Part shown: piece by piece, positions 1-6,585 of the stretch | Position numbering within the stretch: position 1 is the first letter of the stretch | How the letters are laid out: the number at the start of each line of letters is the position of its first letter | Origin: Clostridiales bacterium | GTDB lineage: Bacteria > Bacillota_A > Clostridia > Peptostreptococcales > Anaerovoracaceae | Length of the DNA: 14,387 bases | Direction of reading: 5' to 3' | Assembly (NCBI GenBank): GCA_024697655.1 | Contig: JAILFI010000053.1 | Location: forward strand, 1-14,387 | Notes under the pieces: generated by a model | Seen by the model: the letters and a program-made list of their open reading frames with translations, nothing else | Database searches by the model: none | What the model was told of the DNA's origin: nothing | Translations under genes and position numbers: made by a program

Positions 1-464
1 GCAGCATCAGGGAACTGTTCCCCGGTGAAGCGCCCCGCCCCGCAGTCTCCAGGCAGGCACCGCAGGACGACAATCAGATCAATGTCTTTCTGGGCATGCT
101 CGGGATGCTGGGCGAGAAGGGGACCCGTGACATCCAGCGGATGGCGCAGTATATGCTGAAACACGGCGTGCCGTATGACCGCCGCGTTCTGGAAACCGTG
201 GCGGAGGAAACCGGCGACACAACGAAGAACATCGAACAGCGCGCAAGGCGTGCGATCAAGAAGGGGCTCACCAACGCTGCCAATGCGGCGCTGGATGACT
301 ACACCGGCGATCTCTTAGACGGTTATGCGAGCTATGTTTTTGATTATAAATCGCTCAAAGAAGAAATGGATGCCGTGCGCGGTGCCGCAGGCCCCGGCGG
401 CAGGGTCACGCTGTCCCGCTTTATGGATGGGCTGATCGCCTATTACCACAGCGTCGATACGTGA
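1..464 (+). CDS. GlnL/YcbB-type response regulator, C-terminal part (5' truncated by window edge)
   Basis: The reading frame is open from base 3 to a TGA at 462-464, and the start lies before the window. About 153 residues are visible: a short linker, then the YcbB-type DNA-binding domain found at the C-terminus of B. subtilis GlnL (YcbB). It aligns end to end with the C-terminal half of the next gene, sharing blocks such as INVFLGMLGMLGEKG, NIEQRARRAIKKGLTN, AALDDY and LSRFMDG. It is therefore a tandem paralogue. Identical protein blocks use different synonymous codons (compare 229-270 with 1177-1218), so the duplication is not recent. The receiver domain is presumably upstream, so phosphorylation cannot be judged. 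By family knowledge it would be a transcriptional regulator responding to glutamine or related amino acids. The family call is confident; the inducer is inferred. Confidence 0.85.
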   Translation, partial: SIRELFPGEAPRPAVSRQAPQDDNQINVFLGMLGMLGEKGTRDIQRMAQYMLKHGVPYDRRVLETVAEETGDTTKNIEQRARRAIKKGLTNAANAALDDYTGDLLDGYASYVFDYKSLKEEMDAVRGAAGPGGRVTLSRFMDGLIAYYHSVDT

Positions 465-479
465 GACGATGCAGCGGTT

Positions 480-525
480 TTTTGAGTCGTTTTGAATGAA
501 TGTGAGTTTGTATGAGTTTTTTTGA
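480..525 (+). promoter_or_regulatory. Five-unit 10-bp direct-repeat array, probable GlnL-like operator
   Basis: Hexamers recur at an exact 10-bp period: TTTTGA (480-485), TTTTGA (490-495), ATGTGA (500-505), GTATGA (510-515) and TTTTGA (520-525), each followed by four variable bases. All end in TGA. B. subtilis GlnL is reported to bind TTTTGT-N4-TTTTGT, which has the same length and period. The last unit would sit at the -35 position of a weak promoter whose -10 is TACGAT (543-548, 17-bp spacer), as expected for activation. The array lies just before a GlnL-like gene, so autoregulation is inferred. Confidence 0.7.
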
Positions 526-526
526 G

Positions 527-563
527 CCTCCCCCTGCATGATTACGATATAGAATGGGGGAGG
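527..563 (+). promoter_or_regulatory. Inverted repeat that can sequester the Shine-Dalgarno of the next gene
   Basis: CCTCCCCC (527-534) is perfectly complementary to GGGGGAGG (556-563), with a 21-nt loop. The right arm is the ribosome-binding site of the gene starting at 571. Any transcript beginning upstream of 527, such as read-through from the preceding paralogue, could fold and hide the ribosome site. A transcript starting near 555 from the local promoter would lack the left arm. The complementarity is seen directly; a role in translation is inferred. Confidence 0.45.
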
Positions 564-570
564 TATTTTG

Positions 571-1416
571 ATGCGTTTTTACATCGTAGACGACAACATC
601 GCTGTCATCAAAGTTCTCGAAAACATCATTCGTGTCCGCGGGCTCGGGGAGATCGCCGGTTCGTCGACGGACCCCGAACACGCTGTCCGGGAGATCTTGC
701 ATCTGAAGCCGGAGATCGTTCTGGTCGATCTTCTGATGAACGGGATCGACGGGGTCACACTTGTCGAAAAAGTCAAAGAAGAGCTGCCGGAGATCTCTTT
801 TGTCATGATCTCCAAAGTCACAGATAAGAAAATGATCCAGAGCGCTTATGAGGCGGGGGTGGAATTTTTCATTCAGAAGCCGATCAGCGTGATCGAAGTC
901 GAGCGGATCCTGAACGGGCTGGGCGAGAAGATCAAGATGAAAAAGATCGTCTCCAGCATCCGTGATCTGTTTCCGGCTGAAGAAGCTGCGGTCGAGGAAT
1001 CGCAGCCGGTACGGGTCGACAGCAACCGGATCAATGTTTTTCTCGGCATGCTCGGCATGCTTGGTGAAAAGGGCGCAAAGGATATCCAGCAGATGGCGCA
1101 GTGCATGATCCGGACGAACCGGTCTTTCGACCGGCAGATCCTGGAGGATACGGCGGAGGAACTGGGCGATTCCGTGCGCAACATCGAACAGCGTGCGCGC
1201 AGGGCAATCAAAAAAGGCCTCACAAACACCGCCAATGCAGCGCTGGATGATTACGCCGGCAACGTTGTGGATGTGTATGCGGGTTATGTCTTCGATTTCA
1301 AGTCGCTGAAAGACGAGATGAACACGATCGAAGGAAAAGGCACGCCGGGCGGCGGCCGCGTCAGTCTGTCCCGCTTTATGGACGGACTGGTCGCGTATTA
1401 CAACAATGTGAAGTAG
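571..1416 (+). CDS. GlnL/YcbB-type two-component response regulator, complete
   Basis: The protein has 281 residues. Residues 1-115 are a CheY-like receiver: acidic pocket D7/D8, phosphoacceptor D53 in VLVDLLMNG, switch S81 and K103 in the QKP motif. A linker follows, then a YcbB-type DNA-binding domain from about residue 150 to the C-terminus. This architecture and length match B. subtilis GlnL, which activates glutaminase and glutamine transporter genes when glutamine is present. ATG 571 is chosen over the in-frame TTG at 568 because GGGGGAGG (556-563) gives a 7-nt spacing. A paralogue lies immediately upstream, and an AGCS symporter lies downstream behind the same repeat array found upstream of this gene. 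No partner histidine kinase is visible. The receiver looks intact, so phosphorylation-dependent control is likely. Ligand and targets are inferred from family and context. Confidence 0.9.
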   Translation: MRFYIVDDNIAVIKVLENIIRVRGLGEIAGSSTDPEHAVREILHLKPEIVLVDLLMNGIDGVTLVEKVKEELPEISFVMISKVTDKKMIQSAYEAGVEFFIQKPISVIEVERILNGLGEKIKMKKIVSSIRDLFPAEEAAVEESQPVRVDSNRINVFLGMLGMLGEKGAKDIQQMAQCMIRTNRSFDRQILEDTAEELGDSVRNIEQRARRAIKKGLTNTANAALDDYAGNVVDVYAGYVFDFKSLKDEMNTIEGKGTPGGGRVSLSRFMDGLVAYYNNVK

Positions 1417-1442
1417 TATAGCTGCCGGCAGCAGGCAGTGAT

Positions 1443-1485
1443 ACAGGCGCTCCGCAGGAAAAGCGGGGCGCTGTTTATATATTGT
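1443..1485 (+). terminator. Probable intrinsic terminator after the response regulator
   Basis: An imperfect GC-rich hairpin (1443-1455 with 1463-1474, one bulged G and one G-T wobble, 7-nt loop) is followed by the T/A-rich TTTATATATT. It lies 26 bp after the regulator stop codon and separates that gene from the symporter, which has its own operator array. The U-tract is weak, so read-through is possible. Confidence 0.55.
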
Positions 1486-1493
1486 TAATTATT

Positions 1494-1529
1494 TGTTGAA
1501 TCTTTTTGAGACAGAATGAGTTTTTTTGA
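1494..1529 (+). promoter_or_regulatory. Four-unit 10-bp direct-repeat array upstream of the symporter
   Basis: Hexamers at an exact 10-bp period are TGTTGA (1494-1499), TTTTGA (1504-1509), GAATGA (1514-1519) and TTTTGA (1524-1529), with N4 spacers. The pattern is the same as at 480-525 and resembles the reported GlnL direct repeat. No good -35/-10 pair follows, which fits an activator-dependent promoter with a start somewhere in 1540-1575. The symporter leader also shares GGAGGTATTTT just before the start codon with the regulator gene. Confidence 0.7.
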
Positions 1530-1598
1530 AATCGTCTCTTACATTGAACTTGTAGGAATTATTTTAGCTTTTGGCGCAATAGTTTAAGGAGGTATTTT

Positions 1599-3005
1599 AT
1601 GTTTATTCTTAATGCAATTGCGGCATTTGGTAACTGGTTCTGGGGTCTTCCGATCCTGATCGTTATCATCGGCGGCGGTGTCTATATGACCATCCGTCTT
1701 GGTTTCGTCCAGTTCCGCCATTTCGGTTATGCCATGTCGCAGACATTCGGCAAAATGTTCAAGAAGAGCAAGGATGGCGAGATTTCGTCGTTCGGTGCAG
1801 CTTGCGCAGCGCTGGCGTCCACCATCGGTGCGTCCAACATCGTAGGTGTTCCGGTAGCGATTGCTATGGGCGGCCCTGGCGCTGTTTTCTGGATCTGGCT
1901 CATCGCTCTGATCGGCTGCGCGACCAAGTGGGTCGAAGTAGCACTTGGTGTTAAGTACCGTGAAAAGAACGAAAAAGGTGAGTGGGTCGGCGGACCGTTT
2001 TACTATCTGCGTGGTCTTGGCAAGAAGGGCAGCGCTATGTACAAAGTCGGCGTTTTCCTCGGCTTCTTCTATGCAGTTGGTCTAATGCTCGAACTGGTAC
2101 CGTCCATCGCAGCACAGTGCCTGTCCGCAACTGACAACCTGGCTGTCTTTGGTATCCCGCAGCACATCGCTGGTATCGTTATCGCAGCACTCGCGATCGT
2201 CATCACGATCGGTGGTTTCGGCCGTATCACCAAGGTCATGGACCTCATGGTCCCGATCATGGCAGCTCTGTATCTGGTTGGCGCTCTGATCGTTATCATT
2301 GCGAACATCGGCAACCTGATCCCGGCTATCGGCAGCATTTTCGCTTATGCGTTCCGTCCGTATGCAGCGGTTGGCGGCTTCGCAGGCTCCACCGTTGCAC
2401 TGGCTATCCGCTGGGGCGCTGCCAGAGGCGTTTACTCCAACGAAGCTGGTTTCGGTACTGCACCGGCTGCACATTCCAGTGCGGACGTTGATCATCCGAT
2501 CCGTCAGGCTTGCTGGGGTATCTTCGAAGTTACTGTCGACACTCTGATCGTCTGCACCGTTACGGCTCTCGCAGTCCTCACCACCGGTGCATGGCAGGTT
2601 GAAGGCGTTGCATCCGGCGCTCTTGCGCAGTATGCATTCTCCACTGTCTTCGGCGACTTTGGTAACTACTTCGTCGCGATCAGCGTATTCCTGTTCGTGT
2701 TCTCCACGATCGTCGTTCTGTTCTACTATGGCCAGAGACAGGCTGAGTTCCTGTTCGGCGTCAAGTTCTCCAAGATCTGGGTCTGGATCTATCCGATCTT
2801 CATGGTCGTCGCCGCAATGGGCGCAGAACTGACCCTGATGTACATGGTCACCGATGGTTTCCTCGGTCTGATCATCATCCCGAACATGATCGCCTGCGTC
2901 GCACTCGTCGGCCAGGTCAAGAAACTGCAGGACGAATACTTCAATACGCCTGACATGTACTACCTCGCTGACAAAGCAGAAAAGGCTGCTAAGAAAGCAA
3001 AATAA
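1599..3005 (+). CDS. AGCS-family sodium:amino-acid symporter
   Basis: This 468-residue polytopic inner-membrane protein is of normal family length. It would import alanine, glycine or glutamine with sodium. Family signatures include the glycine-rich segment after GEISSFG (about residues 61-100), GGPFYYL, and the GVYSNEAGFGTAPAAHSSA block with HP shortly after. About ten hydrophobic segments follow one another, and the tail is lysine-rich and cytoplasmic. ATG 1599 has AAGGAGG (1586-1592) at 6 nt. The gene is preceded by a GlnL-like repeat array and neighbours GlnL-like regulators. In B. subtilis GlnL controls the AGCS glutamine transporter GlnT, so glutamine is my best guess for the substrate; alanine or glycine remains possible. 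By eye its codons (many GCT, GTT, GGT) differ from the GC-ending codons of its neighbours, suggesting high expression. Confidence 0.9.
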   Translation: MFILNAIAAFGNWFWGLPILIVIIGGGVYMTIRLGFVQFRHFGYAMSQTFGKMFKKSKDGEISSFGAACAALASTIGASNIVGVPVAIAMGGPGAVFWIWLIALIGCATKWVEVALGVKYREKNEKGEWVGGPFYYLRGLGKKGSAMYKVGVFLGFFYAVGLMLELVPSIAAQCLSATDNLAVFGIPQHIAGIVIAALAIVITIGGFGRITKVMDLMVPIMAALYLVGALIVIIANIGNLIPAIGSIFAYAFRPYAAVGGFAGSTVALAIRWGAARGVYSNEAGFGTAPAAHSSADVDHPIRQACWGIFEVTVDTLIVCTVTALAVLTTGAWQVEGVASGALAQYAFSTVFGDFGNYFVAISVFLFVFSTIVVLFYYGQRQAEFLFGVKFSKIWVWIYPIFMVVAAMGAELTLMYMVTDGFLGLIIIPNMIACVALVGQVKKLQDEYFNTPDMYYLADKAEKAAKKAK

Positions 3006-3024
3006 GATCATAATGATCACATGC

Positions 3025-3067
3025 TATCCCTCCCATCTACCTTCAGATGGGAGGGATACTGTTCTTT
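3025..3067 (+). terminator. Strong hairpin after the symporter, with a poor U-tract
   Basis: A perfect 14-bp stem (3025-3038 with 3045-3058) has a 6-nt loop and is followed by CTGTTCTTT rather than a clean run of T. It could terminate partially or protect the 3' end of the symporter mRNA. No convincing promoter lies between it and the next gene, so some read-through into the peptidase genes is likely. Confidence 0.6.
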
Positions 3068-3082
3068 AGCAAGAGTGTGTCC

Positions 3083-4726
3083 ATGAAAGAAAGAATTTTT
3101 ACGATACTTAAAGAACTGGTCGCAATCAAGAGTGTATCGTGTTCAGAAACGGAACAGGATGTTGCAAGGTGGTTCGAATCCTTTTTTCAAAGCATGCCTT
3201 ACTTCGGGAAGCATCCCGATGATATGGGGCTGTATGTGATCCCGAACGATCCGTTCGGCCGCATGGTGCCTTACGCATTTCTGCATGGAAAAAAGGAGGA
3301 TACGGTGGTGCTGAGCGGACACTTCGACGTCGTTTCGACAGAAGAGTACGGAACAGTAGAAGACTACGCGTATCTGATCGACGACCCGCAGCAGAAGGAA
3401 AAACTCGCGGAACTGCCGCTCAGAGATGATCAGCGCGAGGACCTTGCGAATGGCGAATGGATCTGGGGCAGGGGTGTTGCCGATATGAAGGGCGGCCTTG
3501 CCATCCACGCCGCGCTGTTCGAAGAATTTGCCAAACAGGCGGAGGCCGAGGAGTTGGAAGGATCCATCCTGTTCGTCCCGGTCTGCGATGAAGAATCCTA
3601 TTCCGCGGGCATGCGCGGTGCGTATGCGGTGTTCCGCAAGTTCAAAGAAAAGTATGACCTGGACTATAAACTGCTGATCGATCCGGAACCGACTGTTGAA
3701 ACAGACGGCAAACTGACCCTGTCTCTTGGGTCTGTCGGCAAACTCCTGCCGACCATCCTCGTGCAGACCAAGAAGGCGCATGCCGGCCACTGCTATGAAG
3801 GGTTCTCGGCACTCAATGTCATTTCGGATATCTACCTCAGGACAAACGGGTCGCTTGCGTTCAGCGATGTCTATAAAGACGAGGCGACGATGCCGCCCAC
3901 CTGGGCCAATCTGCGCGACCTCAAGCCGGGATATGACGTTTCGATCCCGCACCGTGCATACGGTTATTTCACGGCGCTCTGCTTTGACAGCACACCGGAC
4001 GACATCGTTGCGAAGCTTCGAAAGATCTGCACGGAAGCATTTGTTGACCAGGTCGAAAAACTCAATCAGGAGTATCAGATCTTCAAGACCATGAACAAGT
4101 CGGAGCGGCAGGAAAAACTCGTGTACGAGCCCTGCGTGGTCACGTTCGAGGAACTCTGCGAACTGGCCAGGAAAGCCGATCCGGAAGGGTATGACGCCTT
4201 CTATGCAGCTGCGTATGATAAAGCAGCTGCCAGTGTGGCAGCCGGCACCAGCTTTCCGGACGCGACGGTAAGGTTCATGGAAGATGTACTGGACTTCAGC
4301 GGCATCCAGTACCCGATCACGATCATCGCTTTTGCACCGCCGTATTATCCGCCGATCCATGCGGATATGATCAAAGGCAAGGAGGGACGCGGCAGCGAAG
4401 CGTATGAATGTGTCAGAGAGGTATCTCTCAGGGAATGCGGCCGTGAGATCACGACAGAGAACTATTTCATGGGACTGTCCGATCTCAGCTACGGCGGTAT
4501 CACAGCCCCGTTCGATTACGAGCGGTTCAAGCTGGATACGCCGATGTGGGGAGATGCGTACAGCATCGACTTCGACACCGCCGAGTTCATCGCGATGCCG
4601 GGCATCATCTACGGGCCGATTGGCAGGGAGTATCACACCTTTGCCGAACGTGTCAGCAAGAAGAGCCTGCTCGAGGAGATCCCGGTGACGACCAAAGCCC
4701 TGATCGAGCATATGTGGACAGTATAA
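3083..4726 (+). CDS. RocB-like M20-family metallohydrolase (first paralogue)
   Basis: The protein has 547 residues and is cytoplasmic, with no signal peptide. It belongs to the M20 zinc metallopeptidase family and resembles in length and motifs the RocB subgroup named from the Bacillus arginine-utilisation operon. Expected metal and catalytic residues are visible: H80 and D82 in GHFDVV, D134 in GRGVADMKGG, E170/E171 in CDEES, D200 in IDPEP and H518 in EYHTFAERV. It probably hydrolyses an amide bond in a small peptide or N-acylated amino acid, but the substrate is unknown even for RocB. ATG 3083 is chosen because the upstream in-frame ATG 3047 lies inside the terminator stem. The ribosome site is weak (AAGAG, 7 nt). 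A paralogue follows after 39 bp, so the two form an operon. Confidence 0.85.
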   Translation: MKERIFTILKELVAIKSVSCSETEQDVARWFESFFQSMPYFGKHPDDMGLYVIPNDPFGRMVPYAFLHGKKEDTVVLSGHFDVVSTEEYGTVEDYAYLIDDPQQKEKLAELPLRDDQREDLANGEWIWGRGVADMKGGLAIHAALFEEFAKQAEAEELEGSILFVPVCDEESYSAGMRGAYAVFRKFKEKYDLDYKLLIDPEPTVETDGKLTLSLGSVGKLLPTILVQTKKAHAGHCYEGFSALNVISDIYLRTNGSLAFSDVYKDEATMPPTWANLRDLKPGYDVSIPHRAYGYFTALCFDSTPDDIVAKLRKICTEAFVDQVEKLNQEYQIFKTMNKSERQEKLVYEPCVVTFEELCELARKADPEGYDAFYAAAYDKAAASVAAGTSFPDATVRFMEDVLDFSGIQYPITIIAFAPPYYPPIHADMIKGKEGRGSEAYECVREVSLRECGREITTENYFMGLSDLSYGGITAPFDYERFKLDTPMWGDAYSIDFDTAEFIAMPGIIYGPIGREYHTFAERVSKKSLLEEIPVTTKALIEHMWTV

Positions 4727-4765
4727 CAACTAGTAAAGGGAATTCGTTAAAAGGGGGAATTGCCT

Positions 4766-6439
4766 ATGAGACCGGAAGTAACAGAAAGAATCAAGCAGAT
4801 GGCACTCGACTTCACAGCGCAGCTCAGCGTTGTAGAAACACCGGGCGAGATCGAGATGGCGCAGCTCATCTATGACACCATTGCAGACATAGATTACTAC
4901 AAAAAGCATCCGGACCTCGTCTATCAGCTCGACTGTGTAGGCGATCAGTACGGCCGTAAGGTCGTTGTCGCGGAGATGAACGGTGAGAAAAAGCCGTCCG
5001 ACAAGACGATCGTCATGATCGGTCACTTCGATACGGTCGGTATTTCCGACTACGGCAATCTGAAGGAATATGCCGGCAATCCGGAAGTGCTGGCGGAGGA
5101 GTTCAAAAAATGGAAACTGCCGAAGGAGGCCAGAGAAGACCTCGAGTCCGGCAACTACATCTTCGGCCGCGGCATTTTTGACATGAAGTCCGGCGATGCC
5201 GCCATCATCGGCGTCATGGAGGAGATCTCCAAAGATATCGAGAACTTCGAAGGCAACCTGATCTACTGCGCAGTCTGCGATGAGGAGAGCAACTCGACCG
5301 GGATGCTGACCTTCGTTCCGCATCTGGTGAAGCTGAGAGAAGAGAAGGGCTACGACTACCAGGCTATGATCGACCCGGACTACATGGCACCTGCCTTCCC
5401 GGGCGACCCGGAAAAGTACGTCTTCATCGGTACGGTCGGCAAGATCATGCCCACGTTCTACGTGGTCGGTAAGGAAACGCATGTCGGCGAGAGTTTTGAC
5501 GGGCTGGATCCCAACCGCATCACGTCCGAACTGGTCGCGCGTATCAACCTCAACCCGGAATTCTGCGATGTCGTGGACGGTGAAGTCACTCTGCCGCCGG
5601 TCACGCTCAAGCAGAGAGACCTGAAGACCGAGTACTCGGTCCAGACCGCGACAAAGTCGCTGCTGCTGGTCAACTACGCTACGCACTGCTCCGAGCCGGA
5701 CGATGTTCTGAAAGAGATGAAGCGCGTCGCGATGGAAGAATTCCAGTACGTTGTCAGTGAGATGAACAAGCGCTACAAGACCTTCTGCAAGATGGCAGGC
5801 CGCGAGGTCAAGGATGTACCGTGGATACCGCGCGCTCTGACCTACGAAGAACTGTATGCGACCGTCAGAGAGGAGATGGGTGAGGAACTCGACCGGAAGA
5901 TGGCCGCTCTGCTTGAAGAACTCAAGGCAAACGACAAGATGGATCTTCGTGACAAGACCTTCCATATGGTCGACTACCTGCACGAACTCTGGTCGGATAA
6001 GGATCCTGTCATCATCGTCTACTTCACGCCGCCGTACTATCCGCACGTAGCGGTCAAGGATGAGAACAAGAAGGACAAGGCGCTGCTCAAAGCGATCAAG
6101 AAAGCGATCAAGACCGTCAAGGCAGATCCGGACTTCGACTATCCGCTCCGTCAGAAGCGCTTCCTGCCCTGCATCTCCGACCTGAGTTATGCAACGGCAC
6201 CGACCAGTCAGGAAGCGATCGATATGTACATGAACAATACCCCGGGCTACGGGGCAGACGGCATCTACAATCTGCCGCTGAAAGAAATGCAGAGCATCAG
6301 CGTACCGGTCACAGACATCGGTACCGTCGGCAAGGATGCGCATAAGTTCACGGAGCGTATCGATCCCAGATTCACGTTCCAGTATACGCCGGAACTGATC
6401 TATCAGACCATCATGAATCTGATGGAAAGCTGGTCCTAA
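4766..6439 (+). CDS. RocB-like M20-family metallohydrolase (second paralogue)
   Basis: The protein has 557 residues and matches the preceding gene in layout. M20 motifs are H87 and D89 in GHFDTV, D139 in GRGIFDMKSG, E173/E174 in CDEES, an IDPD motif and H526 in DAHKFTERI. Both proteins share FTPPYYP or FAPPYYP, and SDLSY near the C-terminus, but are clearly diverged elsewhere, which suggests different substrates. ATG 4766 is preferred over TTG 4760 because AAGGGGG (4751-4757) gives an 8-nt spacing. A strong terminator follows, closing the operon. Cytoplasmic amide or dipeptide hydrolysis that feeds amino-acid catabolism is the likely role. The family is confident; the substrate is not known. 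Confidence 0.85.
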   Translation: MRPEVTERIKQMALDFTAQLSVVETPGEIEMAQLIYDTIADIDYYKKHPDLVYQLDCVGDQYGRKVVVAEMNGEKKPSDKTIVMIGHFDTVGISDYGNLKEYAGNPEVLAEEFKKWKLPKEAREDLESGNYIFGRGIFDMKSGDAAIIGVMEEISKDIENFEGNLIYCAVCDEESNSTGMLTFVPHLVKLREEKGYDYQAMIDPDYMAPAFPGDPEKYVFIGTVGKIMPTFYVVGKETHVGESFDGLDPNRITSELVARINLNPEFCDVVDGEVTLPPVTLKQRDLKTEYSVQTATKSLLLVNYATHCSEPDDVLKEMKRVAMEEFQYVVSEMNKRYKTFCKMAGREVKDVPWIPRALTYEELYATVREEMGEELDRKMAALLEELKANDKMDLRDKTFHMVDYLHELWSDKDPVIIVYFTPPYYPHVAVKDENKKDKALLKAIKKAIKTVKADPDFDYPLRQKRFLPCISDLSYATAPTSQEAIDMYMNNTPGYGADGIYNLPLKEMQSISVPVTDIGTVGKDAHKFTERIDPRFTFQYTPELIYQTIMNLMESWS

Positions 6440-6463
6440 AAGAAATCGCAAAGGAAAGCTTCG

Positions 6464-6500
6464 GAAAGACCCGCCTGCCCGCAGGCGGGTCTTTCATTTA
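6464..6500 (+). terminator. Intrinsic terminator after the second M20 gene
   Basis: AAAGACCCGCCTGC (6465-6478) pairs perfectly with GCAGGCGGGTCTTT (6481-6494). The stem is very stable with a minimal loop and is followed by CATTTATAA. Its A- and T-rich ends could make it bidirectional. Confidence 0.85.
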
Positions 6501-6520
6501 TAACGGCAGGAAAAGAATGG

Positions 6521-6548
6521 GGGTATACCCGTTCCGGTATGGTATAAT
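6521..6548 (+). promoter_or_regulatory. Extended -10 promoter with palindromic CsoR/CstR-like element
   Basis: TGGTATAAT (6540-6548) is an extended -10 with a perfect TATAAT and no recognisable -35. Where the -35 would be, GGGTATACCC (6521-6530) is a perfect palindrome. It overlaps a second inverted repeat, ATACC-N6-GGTAT (6525-6540). The second repeat resembles operators of CsoR-family repressors (ATACCC...GGGTAT type), whose CstR branch can control TauE-type exporters. The promoter is fairly confident; the operator identity is speculative. Confidence 0.55.
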
Positions 6549-6585
6549 CAATTCGTATGAATGAACCGCCGCTGCGGAGGTGAAC

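Noticed and set aside
1568..1590. TTTGGCGC-like stretch as a sigma-54 promoter before the symporter
   Set aside because: GG is present, but no GC doublet occurs 10 bp further on, so the -24/-12 pattern is absent.
3006..3018. GATCAT-A-ATGATC palindrome just after the symporter stop
   Set aside because: It is short and AT-rich, has no promoter around it and no second copy in the window. It is too little to call an operator.
3047..3082. Upstream in-frame ATG 3047 as the start of the first M20 gene
   Set aside because: The codon lies inside the perfect 14-bp hairpin after the symporter and has no ribosome site. The conserved-looking N-terminus begins at 3083.
4730..6451. Long minus-strand open frame (573 codons) opposite the second M20 gene, with similar long frames at 3143-4729 and 11729-13246
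   Set aside because: They lie antisense to genes with clear conserved motifs, their translations show no recognisable domain and are rich in D, R, H and V as expected from reverse-reading these codons, and they have no proper ribosome sites.
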